Position numbers and translations under genes: made by a program
Shown: positions 9,358 to 19,673 of the stretch, one piece after another
How positions within the stretch are numbered: the stretch's first letter is position 1
How the letters are laid out: every line of letters starts with the position of its first letter
The notes under the pieces: generated by a model
What the model was told of the DNA's origin: nothing
The model's database searches: none
The model's input: only the letters and a program-made list of their open reading frames with translations
Assembly: GCF_002727185.1 (NCBI RefSeq)
Contig: NZ_NIZW01000030.1
Coordinates: 1 to 64,000, forward strand
Source of the DNA: Rhodopirellula bahusiensis
Lineage (GTDB): Bacteria; Planctomycetota; Planctomycetia; Pirellulales; Pirellulaceae
DNA length: 64,000 nucleotides
Direction: 5' to 3'

Positions 9358-10875
9358 ATGCAACCGACAATCATCGCCAAGCACCGCGTCACGATTCCTT
9401 TTGCGACGCTCGCCTTTCCATGGCTTGCGACTTGGTTCTTCGTGGTTGGTCTCAGCGTCCTTGCTTCGTCCAATACCAATCAGTTGATGGCGGACCAAAA
9501 GCTGCCCGAAGGATTGTTCATCGAAGGCTACACCGATCAGCTCAGTTACGTCGCGGGTGAGGAGATTGTGTTTCATCTGTCTGGCACCGGCGCCGTGTCG
9601 ATGCAAATAGACCGGTTGGGGGCGGAACGCCAGCGTGTTCATCACCAAGATGGGATTGCAGTTTCGGCACAGCGGATTCCTGATCGGGCGTCGTCTCATG
9701 GGTGCGAGTGGCCAGCGGCGTTTCGGTTGACGGTCCCCGACGAATGGAAGTCAGGTTACTACGAAGTGACGCTGACGACTCGCGATCAAGGTGGTGCGTT
9801 CGTCGGTCGCAACCAGCGGACTGCGGTTGGCAGGCTTTTCTTTGTCGTTCGATCCAAGACACCGGGGGCAACGGCGCCAATTCTGATTCAGTTGGCGACC
9901 AACACGTACAACGCGTACACGAACTGGGGCGGACACAGCTTGTATGGCTACCACGATCGGGATGGCGTCCAGGGCAACCGCGTTTCATTTGATCGGCCGA
10001 TCCAATCGCAGTTCGCGAAATGGGAATTGCCGTTCATTCAGTGGGCGGAAAGGTCGGGGTACGAATTGGAATACGCGGTCAACAGTGACTTGGAATTTCA
10101 TCCAGAGATGTTGGCCAAGTATCGGTTGGTGTTGAGCGTTGGCCATGACGAGTATTGGTCGACTCCCATGCGAGACCACTTGGAAGCGTTTATCGCGGAC
10201 GGTGGAAACGTCGCGTTCTTCAGCGGGAACACCTGTTGTTGGCAAGTTCGCAGCGAAGACCATTGACGAGCACTGACTTGCTACAAGCAGTTCTACAACA
10301 TGGATCCGGAATTTCGCACAACGGACCATCAGCGACTGAGCACGGCTTGGGGGCATCATCTCGTCAATCGTCCTGAAAACCAATTGACGGGCGTTGGGTT
10401 CATGTGGGGTGGTTACCATCTCAGCCACGGCCAATTCATGGATGGTTCGGGAGCTTACGACGTGCATCGACCGGAACACTGGGTGTTCGAGGGGACGAAT
10501 GTGAAGCAAGGCGACCAGATCGGCGGCGCCGACACGGTCGTTGGCTATGAGTGCGACGGGTGTGAGATGGAATGGCAAGACGGTTTGCCGTTTCCAACTG
10601 GGCGCGATGGGACTCCCGATTCCTTCACGATACTGGGGACCTGTTCAGCGCGTTGGCACCCCGGTGATTCCTACTGGTACGATCGTTTTCCAGCCGATCG
10701 AATCGGTTCGTCCGTGATGGGCGTCTATGAACAGGGGGGAACGGTCTTCACGGCAGGTTCGACAGATTGGGCACACGGATTGAGAGGGAATTCCCCTGTG
10801 ATTGAACAGGCGACTCGAAACATCCTGGACCGTTTGTCAGCGGATTCATCGCAACGCTCTTCGGAGCATCAGTGA
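9358..10875 (+). pseudogene. N,N-dimethylformamidase beta-subunit-like protein, interrupted by TGA
   Basis: A single frame of 506 codons, broken only by TGA at 10264-10266. The upstream part (302 residues) has a hydrophobic N-terminal anchor or signal and ends SGNTCCWQVRSEDH. The downstream part continues in the same frame with RALTCYKQFYNMDPEFR and GGYHLSHGQFMDG and runs to 10875. Family members usually carry a Gly between the ED pair and RAL, so a single G-to-T change of GGA to TGA explains the stop. No base was lost or gained and both halves keep good coding character, which suggests a very young mutation, a sequencing error or readthrough. Selenocysteine is unlikely at a Gly position. Confidence 0.8.
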
Positions 10876-11237
10876 TGACCTTTGGGAAGGCGAACGGCCA
10901 TTGTCCGGAATGCGGTGCCAAGCAATACAATCGATGCTATGGCGCCCATCTTGTGGCTTGGTGGCCAGGACGCGATGGAGTCGTCGCGTGCTCGAACTGT
11001 CAAACTGCATTGCGATTCCAGCCGAATCGTTCTCCGCACCCGCCTCTCGCTGGCATTCTGGGGCTGGTTCCCCTGCTGTACCACACCTACGTTGTTGGTG
11101 TTCGAACGCACTCGCCCTTGCCTGCGGTCGGCCTTTCAATCGGGATCGTCGTCATCGTTTCCGTGCTGCGGTCTCGCATCAAGGGAAGCGTTGAATTTGC
11201 GTCCCGAGACGAGAAGATTCCCGCCAAGTCTGGTTAG
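10875..11237 (+). CDS. Zinc-ribbon membrane protein of unknown function
   Basis: A 120-residue protein whose ATG shares its A with the TGA of the preceding gene, so translation is probably coupled. The N-terminus holds two Cys pairs (HCPECGAK and ACSNCQTA), a four-Cys zinc-ribbon pattern around residues 9-39. Two hydrophobic segments follow (LAGILGLVPLLYHTYVVG and LPAVGLSIGIVVIVSVL), which predict a small membrane protein with a cytoplasmic metal-binding head. No function can be assigned. Confidence 0.7.
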   Translation: MTFGKANGHCPECGAKQYNRCYGAHLVAWWPGRDGVVACSNCQTALRFQPNRSPHPPLAGILGLVPLLYHTYVVGVRTHSPLPAVGLSIGIVVIVSVLRSRIKGSVEFASRDEKIPAKSG

Positions 11238-11323
11238 GATTGGACGCATCGCTTTCGATTCCGAGTTGCACAGACATTTGACTTCAGCAGTCCATTCCAA
11301 TCCGTTTTCAGTCGCATTGCATC

Positions 11324-11821
11324 GTGTCAAAACCACTTGTTGCTCACTCGATATCCTGGTGGCGGATGGCGATCGTGTTGTCGTTTCTTGTTTTCTTGCA
11401 GGGACTGGGAGCCTACTTGGCTGGACTGCCCGGTTTCGTGGCAGGGTTGCTGGTCTATCTGATTCTGAGGTTCGCTCCACGAAGGAATCGTCGGATCCAG
11501 CGTGCTGCGCTGAAGCTCATGGCTGAAGAGCGATATGCTGACGCGGCAAAGGTGTTTGAAAAGGGCTATCGGTTCTTTGACGAACATCGTTGGTATGATC
11601 GGAATCGAGCGTTCACCATGCTCGACTATTCCGGGATGGACTACCGTGAAATGATGTTGGCCAATTGGGCAACGAATCTGGCCTTGGCGGGAGACAAACA
11701 AAAAGCGAGGGAACTGTATCGCCAGTGCCTTGAGCTTTATCCAGAGAGTCGACTGGCGAAACCGGCGTTGCGATTTTTGGAACCGGAAAGCTCTGACGAT
11801 GGATCCAGGAGGCAGGTTTGA
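11324..11821 (+). CDS. Membrane-anchored TPR-like protein
   Basis: Up to 165 residues from a GTG at 11324; the ATG at 11366, behind GGTGGCGG, would give 151 and is equally plausible. There are two hydrophobic segments near the N-terminus (MAIVLSFLVFLQGLGAYLAG and FVAGLLVYLILRF). A soluble region with tetratricopeptide-like helices follows (ALKLMAEERYADAAKVFEKG; ATNLALAGDKQKARELYRQC). The arrangement suggests a membrane-bound scaffold for a partner protein. The stop overlaps the start of the next gene, so the two are likely one transcription unit. Confidence 0.72.
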   Translation: MSKPLVAHSISWWRMAIVLSFLVFLQGLGAYLAGLPGFVAGLLVYLILRFAPRRNRRIQRAALKLMAEERYADAAKVFEKGYRFFDEHRWYDRNRAFTMLDYSGMDYREMMLANWATNLALAGDKQKARELYRQCLELYPESRLAKPALRFLEPESSDDGSRRQV

Positions 11822-12288
11822 CCAATCCTTACCAAACACCGAATGAGGTTGCTCCCGACTCTGGCCGTCATGGATGGTGGATCGCCTGGGACGCAACATT
11901 GGTTGTTGCAGGAGCTGGCCTGTTATTCATCGCCGTTGACCTCTACGCCGGCCACGACGCTGAATGGCGACAAACAGGCAATCTTCGCGAGTTCCTCGCT
12001 GGCATTGCAAACGATTGGTCGATTGTTGCCGTCCTTGGGTTGTTTCTGGTTGGTTTGTCATCCGCACCGCTGCATCGCCGGCCAGGCTGGACACGTTTGA
12101 TCGCAGGTGCCGTTTGTGCGCTGTTTGCTTTCGATTTCCCTTCGCTGCAGTTCGGGCCTTCCCACTTGACTTCCGGTTTTATCGCCGCGTTTTTTTTGGC
12201 ACCGTTGCTGCTATTTGGGTGTGGGTTCCCGCATGCATGCCTGGGAATCTACCGGTGGTGGAAACGCGTTTCTTTCAAACAAGTGTGA
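11818..12288 (+). CDS. Four-helix membrane protein with NPYQTP start
   Basis: A 156-residue protein starting with TTG at 11818, which overlaps the preceding TGA by four bases. The N-terminal NPYQTPNE is a motif common at the start of small planctomycete membrane proteins. It supports the TTG start, since no ATG is available before it. About four hydrophobic segments follow (for example ATLVVAGAGLLFIAVDL, WSIVAVLGLFLVGL, FIAAFFLAPLLLFGCGF). Function unknown; coupled to the TPR-like gene upstream. Confidence 0.72.
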   Translation: MTNPYQTPNEVAPDSGRHGWWIAWDATLVVAGAGLLFIAVDLYAGHDAEWRQTGNLREFLAGIANDWSIVAVLGLFLVGLSSAPLHRRPGWTRLIAGAVCALFAFDFPSLQFGPSHLTSGFIAAFFLAPLLLFGCGFPHACLGIYRWWKRVSFKQV

Positions 12289-12655
12289 TTGAACTACGTG
12301 GGCGGGAACCCCAAGGAATTCCAAGCTGCGATTGAATCCGTGTTAGAATCGTCACGCCAGTGAACGACGAAGAGGGACAAACGCCGGTCAGTGGATGCCA
12401 TTTGGATTGAGACTCGTGCGTGAACCACCGAACCTGTACCAAACAACCTTTGTTTGCCAAGAGAAAACTCGGGTTGTCAGTGGGATGGGGAAGTATCTGC
12501 TTGGTGACATTGCGTTGGTGTTTGGAGTCACCGCATCCGGAATTGGTTTGTTCGTGCGATCGACGAACCGCCGCGAATTTTTGGTCGCGGCAGTTTGTCG
12601 TTGATGTGACCATCGCCTGCGGTGAGCAGAGAGCCTGCCTCAGGCTTCTAGCAGA
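12289..12655. other. Gap between convergent genes
   Basis: No gene is supported. A 69-residue open frame at 12395-12604 lacks any motif. A small AGCCTG-CCT-CAGGCT stem at 12632-12646 lies just after the stop of the minus-strand PQQ gene and could aid termination, though no T run follows it. Confidence 0.4.
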
Positions 12656-14533
12656 CTATTCCGCGCTCACGTCATAGCAGAGCAGCAAGTCTTGGTCGCG
12701 AATGTAGAGTTTTCCGTTCGCGACAATCGGGTGAGCCCATGCGGGAACATCGGTGCGATCGGGTTGATCGAAGCGGCCTCGTTCGATGAACTCATCCGAG
12801 GATGGTTCCAGGAGCAGAATTTCACCCTCTTCACCTCGGAGGTACAGTCGACCATCGGCAAGCAACAAGGATCCCTTGGGCCCTTCGCGATCTCGCCATA
12901 GGGTCTCGCCTGTTTGGAAATCCATGCACGTCATGATCCCGCCGCCGTTTCCGCCATTGGCTCCGTAGAGGCAGCCATCGACCACGATCATGCCGCCGTG
13001 GTGATTCTGCATGCGAGGTGTGAAATAGGCTTCCTCGGCATTGATTTTACCGCTGGGATCCTTGGTCAGTTTCACCGCGCCACCTCCGGTCCCATACGCC
13101 GAAGCAGCGAACAGCAAACCGTCTTGAAAAATGGGTGTGGAGCAGTTGATTCCCATCGCGTTGGCAGGGGCGGCGTATTGCCAAAGGACTTCGCCATCGG
13201 TGGTTGAGACACCGATCAAGGCGTTGGCGGTGAATTGCACGTATTGGCGAATGCCTTCCCATTCGATGGCAATCGCGGAAGAGTAAGCGGCGCCTGGACG
13301 AGGGCCGCCGAAGCCGCCGAATCGCCCGCGTCCGCCCGATCTGCCGGGACGTCCGCCGGAACGGTTGATGAATCCAGGGCTGGTTCCTCCGCCGGTGAAT
13401 CCTTGGTCTGCCAACCAGGTGTTTCCATCGGAGTCTTTGAAGGGGTTCGACTCTCCCGCTTTGACTCGGATGGTGTTGGATTGGTCCGCATCATGGCCCT
13501 GTGGAATGATCTCGATGGCCTTGATGGCGGGGCTTTGGACTTGTTGTTTAAAGGTAATATTCAGCTCGCCATCATCGACCACGGCGGGAACCGATTCGAC
13601 GATTGCTTTGCGTGGACCGCCCGCCTTCTTCCAAATGTCGAAATCGGTTGTTTCGTGACCTTCCACATCGAAGGTGAAAACGCGTTGTCCCTCATCGGTG
13701 ATGCCGTTGTAGGTTTCGGCGAAGTACAGATTGACCAGGTATTTCCCATCGGGAACCGCGTGTGAGAATGCTGTCATGCCCCAATGCTCACTGACAAACA
13801 ATTCAGGATTCTTCGACCCGGTGATTGTCGGTGTCGAACCCTCGTCCGATTCTCGTGGTGGCGGTCCACGGCGTGGTTCGTCGTCAGAGCGACCTGTTGG
13901 AGTGCCTTCGGGGGCGGAAGCTGCGGTTGGTTGTTTTGTTTTCCAAATGGTTTCGCCCGTGCGTTTGTCCAGTGCGACCATCAATGCATCTGCCGCACCG
14001 GGAGTGCAGATAACTTGGTCACCATCGACGAGCGGCGATTCTCGAAAACTCCACATCGGAGCGACGCCGCCAAAATCGTCGATCAAACTTCGCTGCCAAA
14101 TGATTCGTCCATCGCTCGCGTCCAGGCAAGCGATGCGTCCACTCATTCCGATCACGTAGAGCTGATTGTCATCAAAGGACGGGGTGCAACCGGGGCCTTC
14201 CTTGGATTGTGGTACCCGTTGGTCCGCCGCCTCACCCAGCGAGGTGGCCCACATCTCGTCGCCGTTGTTTTCCGATCGCGCCCAAACAATTTCTTGACCG
14301 TCGCGATTGCTCATCCCAAAGAGCTTGCCGGCCGCAACGGCGGGAGCACTGTCGCCGCCCCCGAGACCGTCAACTCGCCAAGCCAGTGGAGGTCCGGCTT
14401 CAGGCCATTGTTGCAGCAGTCCCGTTTCGCCGGATTTGGCGTTTCGTTCCGGGCCTTGCCACTGGGGCCAATCCGCGGCGCACGCCATTTCAGCGGACGC
14501 AAAGATCAACAAACCTAATAGGGACCATTTCAT
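12656..14533 (-). CDS. PQQ-like beta-propeller protein with inserted permuted malectin domain
   Basis: A 625-residue exported protein starting at the ATG at 14533 (signal [20 protein letters not shown]). Residues about 20-205 and 415-625 carry PQQ/PQQ-like blades ([12 protein letters not shown]-x-x-[32 protein letters not shown]). Between them a malectin-like unit is inserted: SEHWGM through AIEIIP at about 248-344. The segment that normally opens a malectin domain (IRVKAG, then [16 protein letters not shown]) comes after it at 355-382. A Gly/Arg-rich linker follows. The fold probably binds carbohydrate, while the propeller may be structural or act in electron transfer. No catalytic residue is assignable. 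A paralogous malectin unit is in the gene just upstream. Confidence 0.85.
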   Translation of the reverse strand: MKWSLLGLLIFASAEMACAADWPQWQGPERNAKSGETGLLQQWPEAGPPLAWRVDGLGGGDSAPAVAAGKLFGMSNRDGQEIVWARSENNGDEMWATSLGEAADQRVPQSKEGPGCTPSFDDNQLYVIGMSGRIACLDASDGRIIWQRSLIDDFGGVAPMWSFRESPLVDGDQVICTPGAADALMVALDKRTGETIWKTKQPTAASAPEGTPTGRSDDEPRRGPPPRESDEGSTPTITGSKNPELFVSEHWGMTAFSHAVPDGKYLVNLYFAETYNGITDEGQRVFTFDVEGHETTDFDIWKKAGGPRKAIVESVPAVVDDGELNITFKQQVQSPAIKAIEIIPQGHDADQSNTIRVKAGESNPFKDSDGNTWLADQGFTGGGTSPGFINRSGGRPGRSGGRGRFGGFGGPRPGAAYSSAIAIEWEGIRQYVQFTANALIGVSTTDGEVLWQYAAPANAMGINCSTPIFQDGLLFAASAYGTGGGAVKLTKDPSGKINAEEAYFTPRMQNHHGGMIVVDGCLYGANGGNGGGIMTCMDFQTGETLWRDREGPKGSLLLADGRLYLRGEEGEILLLEPSSDEFIERGRFDQPDRTDVPAWAHPIVANGKLYIRDQDLLLCYDVSAE

Positions 14534-14640
14534 TTGGTTGTTTCCATTTCGGGGAGGGGTGAGAATCGTGACGGCCGGAAGGCGAACTTCGGCGGAGTGA
14601 GCGGAAGGATTTGTGTTAGTAAATGGTGTCGAAAACAGAC

Positions 14641-16032
14641 TCAACTGAGCATCGCAGAATCCAACACGATCCAACGGAATGTGACCAGCGTGCAGACCAT
14701 GCAAGTCCACCAAGATGCCAGTTGGGCTCCTTTGAACTTTCGAAGGAAGAACAGCAACGCAAGGGCAGATGCCAAGCTCACCACTTTAAACGCCGTCAGC
14801 GATGCGCCTTCGAGCAAGAAATGGTTTCCCACCGGATTCATTTCTTGAAAATGAACTTCCGTTGACATCGTGGTCGTCCAAAGGAGATCGACGCAGGAAA
14901 GCAAGCCTATCAGCACGAGCGATTCAATGACCGTCCGCGTCGCAATTGGTGATGCATCGATTTGTGTCCATCGTTGGCGGCGTGGTGGGTTTGCCGTCAA
15001 CAGATGGCCAAAGCTGAGAGCCGCAAGCATCATGGCAATCACCGTGAACAGATACGAACTCCACTCGGCCTGTTTGGCAGTCGAAAGTTGCACGACAACT
15101 TCTGCATCGAGTCTGTCTGCTTCCGCTTCGTAGGCGTCGAGAGTCTTTCGAAGACGAGCGATGGTTGGTTCGGAGGGGGCTGTGTCTTCCATGAGTTCCT
15201 CCTTCAGTTCACTGCCTTGCGGTTGGCCAAGAATGAACGCGTCAAATCGAGCGACCTCAACGACCGTAGCGACACCATTTTGATCTTCATCAAGCCTCGG
15301 ATGAACGAAACGAAGCGAGGCTGGCAACTCTGCTTCATCCAAACGGAGGTTCACGTCCTCGTCGTGATTCATGAATATCATATTCGATTGAGTGGGGGCC
15401 CAACGGAAACCGCTGTTGCCAAAGAATCGGTTCCCTGAAATGGGTCGACCACCCATGAACCCTTGGTCAGCCAGCCATTTCCGGCCGGTCGAGTCAATCT
15501 CAGTTGCTGCCCCACCCGCATTGATTCGGATGATCTCTTTCGGCGACGTCGCTTCTTTTTGCGGAATGATTTCTATCGCCTTGATCGTTGGGAAATCGAC
15601 TACTTTCGAAAAGGTTACCCAGATGATGCCGGAATTGATTTCTACCGGAACCGATTCGACGTAGACGCGATTGCTCCCACCGGCTTCTTGCCAGATGTCA
15701 AAATCATTGAATTCAATTCCATTCACTCGAAATGAGAAAACTCGCTGGCCAGGGCCTGATATTCGAGGAAACGTCTCGGCGAAGTACAGATTCACTAAGT
15801 AGTTCCCGTCGGCAACGTCCTGTGCGAACGATCGCATCCCCCAGTGTTCGCTGTTGATGAGAAAGTCATCCAGTTTTGCTGTTGAGTCCAATTCATTGTC
15901 GACGACCGAAACAGCGGTTTTTGAATCGACTTGCGTATCCGCCTGTTCTGCGTCTGGTGATTGAAGGTCCTGTCCACGGATGGTGGTCGTGGCGATCAGC
16001 ACGATGCAAAGGCACAAACTGAATGGTTTCAT
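14641..16032 (-). CDS. Malectin/EF-hand protein with C-terminal membrane domain
   Basis: A 463-residue protein from the ATG at 16032, behind GGAG; the TTG four codons earlier is less likely. It has a signal peptide, then a malectin-like unit (SEHWGMRSF at about 61 to KAIEIIP at about 157) followed by the segment that usually starts malectin (RINAGG, then [16 protein letters not shown], 169-195). Next comes an EF-hand-like pair ([16 protein letters not shown] and [15 protein letters not shown], about 222-260), a helical linker, and four hydrophobic segments in the C-terminal 140 residues that resemble DUF5658-type membrane domains ([20 protein letters not shown]). Probably a membrane-anchored carbohydrate- and calcium-binding surface protein. 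It shares its malectin arrangement with the downstream PQQ gene. Confidence 0.8.
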   Translation of the reverse strand: MKPFSLCLCIVLIATTTIRGQDLQSPDAEQADTQVDSKTAVSVVDNELDSTAKLDDFLINSEHWGMRSFAQDVADGNYLVNLYFAETFPRISGPGQRVFSFRVNGIEFNDFDIWQEAGGSNRVYVESVPVEINSGIIWVTFSKVVDFPTIKAIEIIPQKEATSPKEIIRINAGGAATEIDSTGRKWLADQGFMGGRPISGNRFFGNSGFRWAPTQSNMIFMNHDEDVNLRLDEAELPASLRFVHPRLDEDQNGVATVVEVARFDAFILGQPQGSELKEELMEDTAPSEPTIARLRKTLDAYEAEADRLDAEVVVQLSTAKQAEWSSYLFTVIAMMLAALSFGHLLTANPPRRQRWTQIDASPIATRTVIESLVLIGLLSCVDLLWTTTMSTEVHFQEMNPVGNHFLLEGASLTAFKVVSLASALALLFFLRKFKGAQLASWWTCMVCTLVTFRWIVLDSAMLS

Positions 16033-16239
16033 TTTCAACTCCAATGAGTCTGTCCGAATTCTAGCTGCCGCTGACGGAAGCTCGTTCGGCGGTTGGTACG
16101 CGACCGTCTTGTTTCGAGAAATGTTCCATTGGGCAATGCGAAAACCGTTTGGAACCGGGGCCAGAGAAATTCATCTGATGGATGGGATGGCCGAAAACGA
16201 GGGGAAGGCCGAGAAACAATGATTGACGAGGAGACTGAT

Positions 16240-18513
16240 TTACCCGTCGATCGCTGCATCCGCGAAGCCTTGGAGCTTCTGAAACCGAGGGTCTGCGGCC
16301 GGGGTGTGCCCTTTAACGACGATGCTGGCTTCGCGGTGATGGATCAGAAATTCGATCCAGTCGATCCAGGGCATGAAGGGCGAGCCCTTGGATCGCTCGA
16401 TGCTTTCATCCAGCAGCCGGTCCAGGAAGGCTTGTGACTCTTCGAAGGAATTGACGGCATCTTCGGCATTGCCCATCCGATGGTGAGCGATCGCAATCAG
16501 TGGTTTTGCGATCCCACGCCCAAACCAATTCGCATCATTGGATGCTTCCAATCGTTGAAGTGCCTGTTCGTGGTTGCCCGCTTTCAGGTGAGCCCAGCCA
16601 GCAATGTACAGGTTCACTCCATAGTAGATTTTGGCGTATCGTTGACGCTTGGTGAGCGATTCCGAATTCGCGTCCGAATCAACCGTCTTCGCCAGCACTT
16701 GTTCCATTTGCTCGGCCAGTTCAGTTGCACGGTCTGACGAGACGGAACCGACCAGTTGCCCTCGAGCTGCGACCGCGAATGGAACCTCGGCGTCCGACTG
16801 CCGGAGTCTCTGCTGAAGTGTTTCGTAAGCGTTGGACCGTCCGGCATAGAGCAATACCTGAGGAACACCGTTCAGCTCGGCTTGTTCGATTGGGAAGCCA
16901 ATTTCGACCGCTTTGGAAAAGTCGTCTGCGGAGGCTTCCCAGCGGCCTAATTTTGCGTTGAGTCCACCTCGTTCCAGCCAGACCAGGAAAAATCGCGGCA
17001 GGACCTGAGTGGCTTCTGAGTAGGCTTCGTAGGCATCGGGCCACCTTTGAGCATCCGCATTGGCGCGTCCGGCGGCCAGCAAGACGGTGGTTGAATTGAG
17101 TCGGTCATTGAAGTTTTCTAGTTCCGATCTGGCTGCGTTTGCGGCAACTTCAGCTTCGCGTGCTTCCGCCAGTGCCACCTCTTTTTCGTCTCGTTCCCGG
17201 ATGGCTTCGCGAGCCTGCCAAAGACTGGTTGCGGTTCCGAGAATCAACGCGATCGCAACGAGAGAGAAAGTCGAGATGGCGACTTTGTTTCTTCGTGCAA
17301 AAGTCGTGAATCGATACCAACTCGATGGCGGACGAGCCTCGACTGGTTGGTCCTGCAAGAAACGCAAGATGTCTTCCGCGAGTGCACCCGCCGTGGAATA
17401 GCGTCGGTTGCGATCTTTGTGCAAGGCCTTCATCACGATCCAGTCGAGATCGCGTTTCATCGCGGTGGATGGTGTGGTTGGTGGTCCCAAACGGTTGACG
17501 TTGCTGGTTCTTGTTTCGTCATCGTTCAGAGTGCTCAACCGCGTGCTCGGACGAGGCGGTTCCTCTTCACGTATGATGCGGCGCAATTCGTCAAAGCCGG
17601 CCGTTTGCAAGCGGTCCGGTGCGAATGGTGTGGATCCGGTCAGCAGTTCGTACAGCAAAACCCCCAGCGAATAGATATCACTCCGAGTGTCCACATCATC
17701 GGTGCTCATTGCCGCCTGCTCGGGACTCATGTACGCCGGAGTGCCGACCATCGATGTGAATCGGGTGTAGATCGTTTTGACGGTCAGGCTTTGACCAATT
17801 GCTTTGGCGACTCCGAAATCGATGACTTTTGCGAGTGGATGACCATCCTGAAGTGTCACAAGAATGTTGGATGGCTTGAGGTCTCGATGAATGATTCCTT
17901 TCTGGTGAGCATGCTGAACGGCATGGCAGATGGTCACAAAAAGTTGCAGTCGCTCTGGAATGCTCAGTCGATTGCTGTTGCAGAAATCAGTCAGGGGAAC
18001 ACCGCGAACCAATTCCATCACAAAGTAGGGTTGGGCGGATTCGGTCACGCCGGCGTCGAAGACTCGCGCGATGTTGGGGTGGTCCATCAGTGCGATGGCT
18101 TGTCGTTCCGCTTCAAATCGGGCGATGACTTCGCGAGATTCCATTCCCGGTTTGATGATTTTGAGAGCGGCGCGGCGCTGGACTGGCGACTGCTGCTGGG
18201 CCACGAACACCCATCCAAATCCTCCTTCGCCAATTCGTTCCATCAATTGGTAGGGGCCGACCATCGCACCGGGGGAAAACCGTGGGTCGGTGAGGTCGCC
18301 TGATTCGGTTGACAGCATTGTCGGAAGAATCGCCGCAGCGACGGGCCGGTCGATCGGATTCTCTTCCCGATCGTTTTCGCGAAGCAACGCAGAGACCGCC
18401 GCATGCAGTTGAGCATCGTCCTTGCATGCTTGCTGGACGAATTTGGTTCGTTCCTCGAGGCAAACAATCTCAAGTGCTTGGAAAAAGATCGTCTTTTCAG
18501 ATGCAACAGTCAT
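16240..18513 (-). CDS. Transmembrane Ser/Thr protein kinase with TPR-like C-terminus
   Basis: A 757-residue protein kinase of the bacterial PknB type. The glycine loop GEGGFGWVF is at about 95-103, the ATP-binding Lys at 118, the catalytic HRDLKPSN at 209-216, DFG at 232-234, and GTPAYMSPEQ at about 257-266. A single membrane helix lies near 405-428. The extracytoplasmic part has Ala-rich helices and TPR-like repeats (about 470-740). The N-terminal 85 residues contain the helical leader often seen in planctomycete kinases paired with sigma factors. An ECF-like sigma factor gene lies 126 bases upstream on the same strand, so the kinase probably controls or is expressed with it. Confidence 0.9.
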   Translation of the reverse strand: MTVASEKTIFFQALEIVCLEERTKFVQQACKDDAQLHAAVSALLRENDREENPIDRPVAAAILPTMLSTESGDLTDPRFSPGAMVGPYQLMERIGEGGFGWVFVAQQQSPVQRRAALKIIKPGMESREVIARFEAERQAIALMDHPNIARVFDAGVTESAQPYFVMELVRGVPLTDFCNSNRLSIPERLQLFVTICHAVQHAHQKGIIHRDLKPSNILVTLQDGHPLAKVIDFGVAKAIGQSLTVKTIYTRFTSMVGTPAYMSPEQAAMSTDDVDTRSDIYSLGVLLYELLTGSTPFAPDRLQTAGFDELRRIIREEEPPRPSTRLSTLNDDETRTSNVNRLGPPTTPSTAMKRDLDWIVMKALHKDRNRRYSTAGALAEDILRFLQDQPVEARPPSSWYRFTTFARRNKVAISTFSLVAIALILGTATSLWQAREAIRERDEKEVALAEAREAEVAANAARSELENFNDRLNSTTVLLAAGRANADAQRWPDAYEAYSEATQVLPRFFLVWLERGGLNAKLGRWEASADDFSKAVEIGFPIEQAELNGVPQVLLYAGRSNAYETLQQRLRQSDAEVPFAVAARGQLVGSVSSDRATELAEQMEQVLAKTVDSDANSESLTKRQRYAKIYYGVNLYIAGWAHLKAGNHEQALQRLEASNDANWFGRGIAKPLIAIAHHRMGNAEDAVNSFEESQAFLDRLLDESIERSKGSPFMPWIDWIEFLIHHREASIVVKGHTPAADPRFQKLQGFADAAIDG

Positions 18514-18639
18514 CGAAGCAGATCATTCCAGTGGCAAAGGGGGCGTCGCTGGTTCGGCCGGTCAGTTCAACCGATGGGAGCATGCGTTTGATCCCACAGA
18601 ATGCAATGCGAAATCGAAGGCAATTCGGGGCCACTCGAT

Positions 18640-19209
18640 TCACCGATCTTCTTCCACGTTCAGTTCGCGACCGAGCCATGCTCGAGCAAACGCCCAGTTG
18701 CGTTTGACCGTTCGAGGCGAGATGCCGAGAGCCTTGGCAGACTCGTCCACTGACAAACCGGCGAAGTACCGCAGTTCAACGAGCTTGGCCATTTCTGGTT
18801 CGATGTCTGCGAATTTGGTGAGGGCGTCGTTCAAGTCGAGTAGTTCTTCCGCGTTGTTGAAATCGATGATCGCGTCGTCTTCAGCGATTTCATACCTTTC
18901 GCGATCTCCACCACGCTTGAGACTATGACGCCGCCGGGCGTTCTCGATGAGTATTCGCCGCATCGCCTCGGCAGCAGCGGTGAAGAAGTGACCGCGGTTG
19001 TCCCATTGCGGAACGTCCTCGGTGCCAACGAGACGCATGTAGGCTTCGTGAACGAGCGCGGTGGGTTGAAGTGTCTGCCCGGCGGCCTCGCTCTTCATTT
19101 TGTGACGCGCCAAACGTCGCATCTCTTCATACACGAGCGGCAACAAATCGGATGCGGCGGCGACATCGCCAGATTGGATCTGATTCAAAATCTGCGTTAC
19201 TTTGGCCAC
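18640..19209 (-). CDS. ECF-like RNA polymerase sigma factor
   Basis: A 189-residue sigma-70-family factor starting with GTG at 19209 behind a GAGGG stretch. Region 2 has LLPLVYEEMRRLARHKM followed by LQPTALVHEAYMRL, and the ARRR-x-x-LKRGG segment follows. Region 4 is at the C-terminus (LRYFAGLSVDESAKALGISP and TVKRNWAFARAWL), a helix-turn-helix that reads the -35 element. This is the ECF-like group (TIGR02999 type) that in planctomycetes is often encoded next to a large Ser/Thr kinase, as here. No anti-sigma factor gene is visible, so the kinase is the best candidate regulator. Confidence 0.92.
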   Translation of the reverse strand: MAKVTQILNQIQSGDVAAASDLLPLVYEEMRRLARHKMKSEAAGQTLQPTALVHEAYMRLVGTEDVPQWDNRGHFFTAAAEAMRRILIENARRRHSLKRGGDRERYEIAEDDAIIDFNNAEELLDLNDALTKFADIEPEMAKLVELRYFAGLSVDESAKALGISPRTVKRNWAFARAWLGRELNVEEDR

Positions 19210-19604
19210 TCGGTTGATGCCCTCGACGGATGTTCATGGTGTGGAAACGATTGGCATTGCTGTGGCGGCACCAGCAACAAAAACAAAGAGCCATTTGGGT
19301 TGGTTCGTGGAACACATCCAGCGAGCGGGGCCCATCGAATGCGAAGAATGGAATCAACGTCAATCAAACGCGACACCGGAAACGAACTTGCAGTGCACTC
19401 ATCGTAGTGCGAATGCAAGTTGGAGTCGATCAAGGTGAGTCCTGATCCATTGGACTCGCCCTTTACCTTTCCCCTTAAGATCCGTCCACTGTCAACTTTT
19501 CGTGGGCAGTTCCTGCTCACCAGAATGCTGTCAGGACGACTTTTGGTTTGACGTCCTGGCAGCCATGACGCTGCTGCAGCTTTTTGTTCCAACAAAGACA
19601 CATC
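19210..19604. other. Gap between sigma factor and TetR gene
   Basis: No gene is supported. The last 60 bases (about 19545-19604) resemble the matching region upstream of the second TetR gene (about 38735-38800), with shared GACGCTGC and TTTTGTTC words, so the duplicated unit includes promoter DNA. The rest shows no repeat. Confidence 0.4.
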
Positions 19605-19640
19605 CGACCCCCGGTCGACAAACGAACCGACCGACGGTCG
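19605..19640 (+). promoter_or_regulatory. Tandem TetR operator candidates
   Basis: CGACCGACGGTCG at 19628-19640 is a perfect 13-base palindrome around a central A. A degenerate copy (CGACCCCCGGTCG) lies at 19605-19617, 23 bases upstream, about two helical turns. Both sit just before the TetR start at 19674, as expected for autoregulation. The same pair precedes the TetR paralogue at 38871. Confidence 0.7.
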
Positions 19641-19673
19641 CATCGAAAAGAGGCTTTGAGGGAGAATCTGCAA

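Noticed and set aside
10264-10266. TGA as a selenocysteine codon
   Set aside because: The family has Gly at this site, no redox role is known there, and no SECIS-like hairpin was evident just after it.
14534-14713. 60-residue extension of the PQQ/malectin protein
   Set aside because: The signal peptide starts at 14533 and the extension overlaps the end of the neighbouring gene in a poor frame.
17347-18303. A 318-residue plus-strand frame opposite the large kinase
   Set aside because: It is the complement of a clear kinase domain and has no recognisable domain or start signal.
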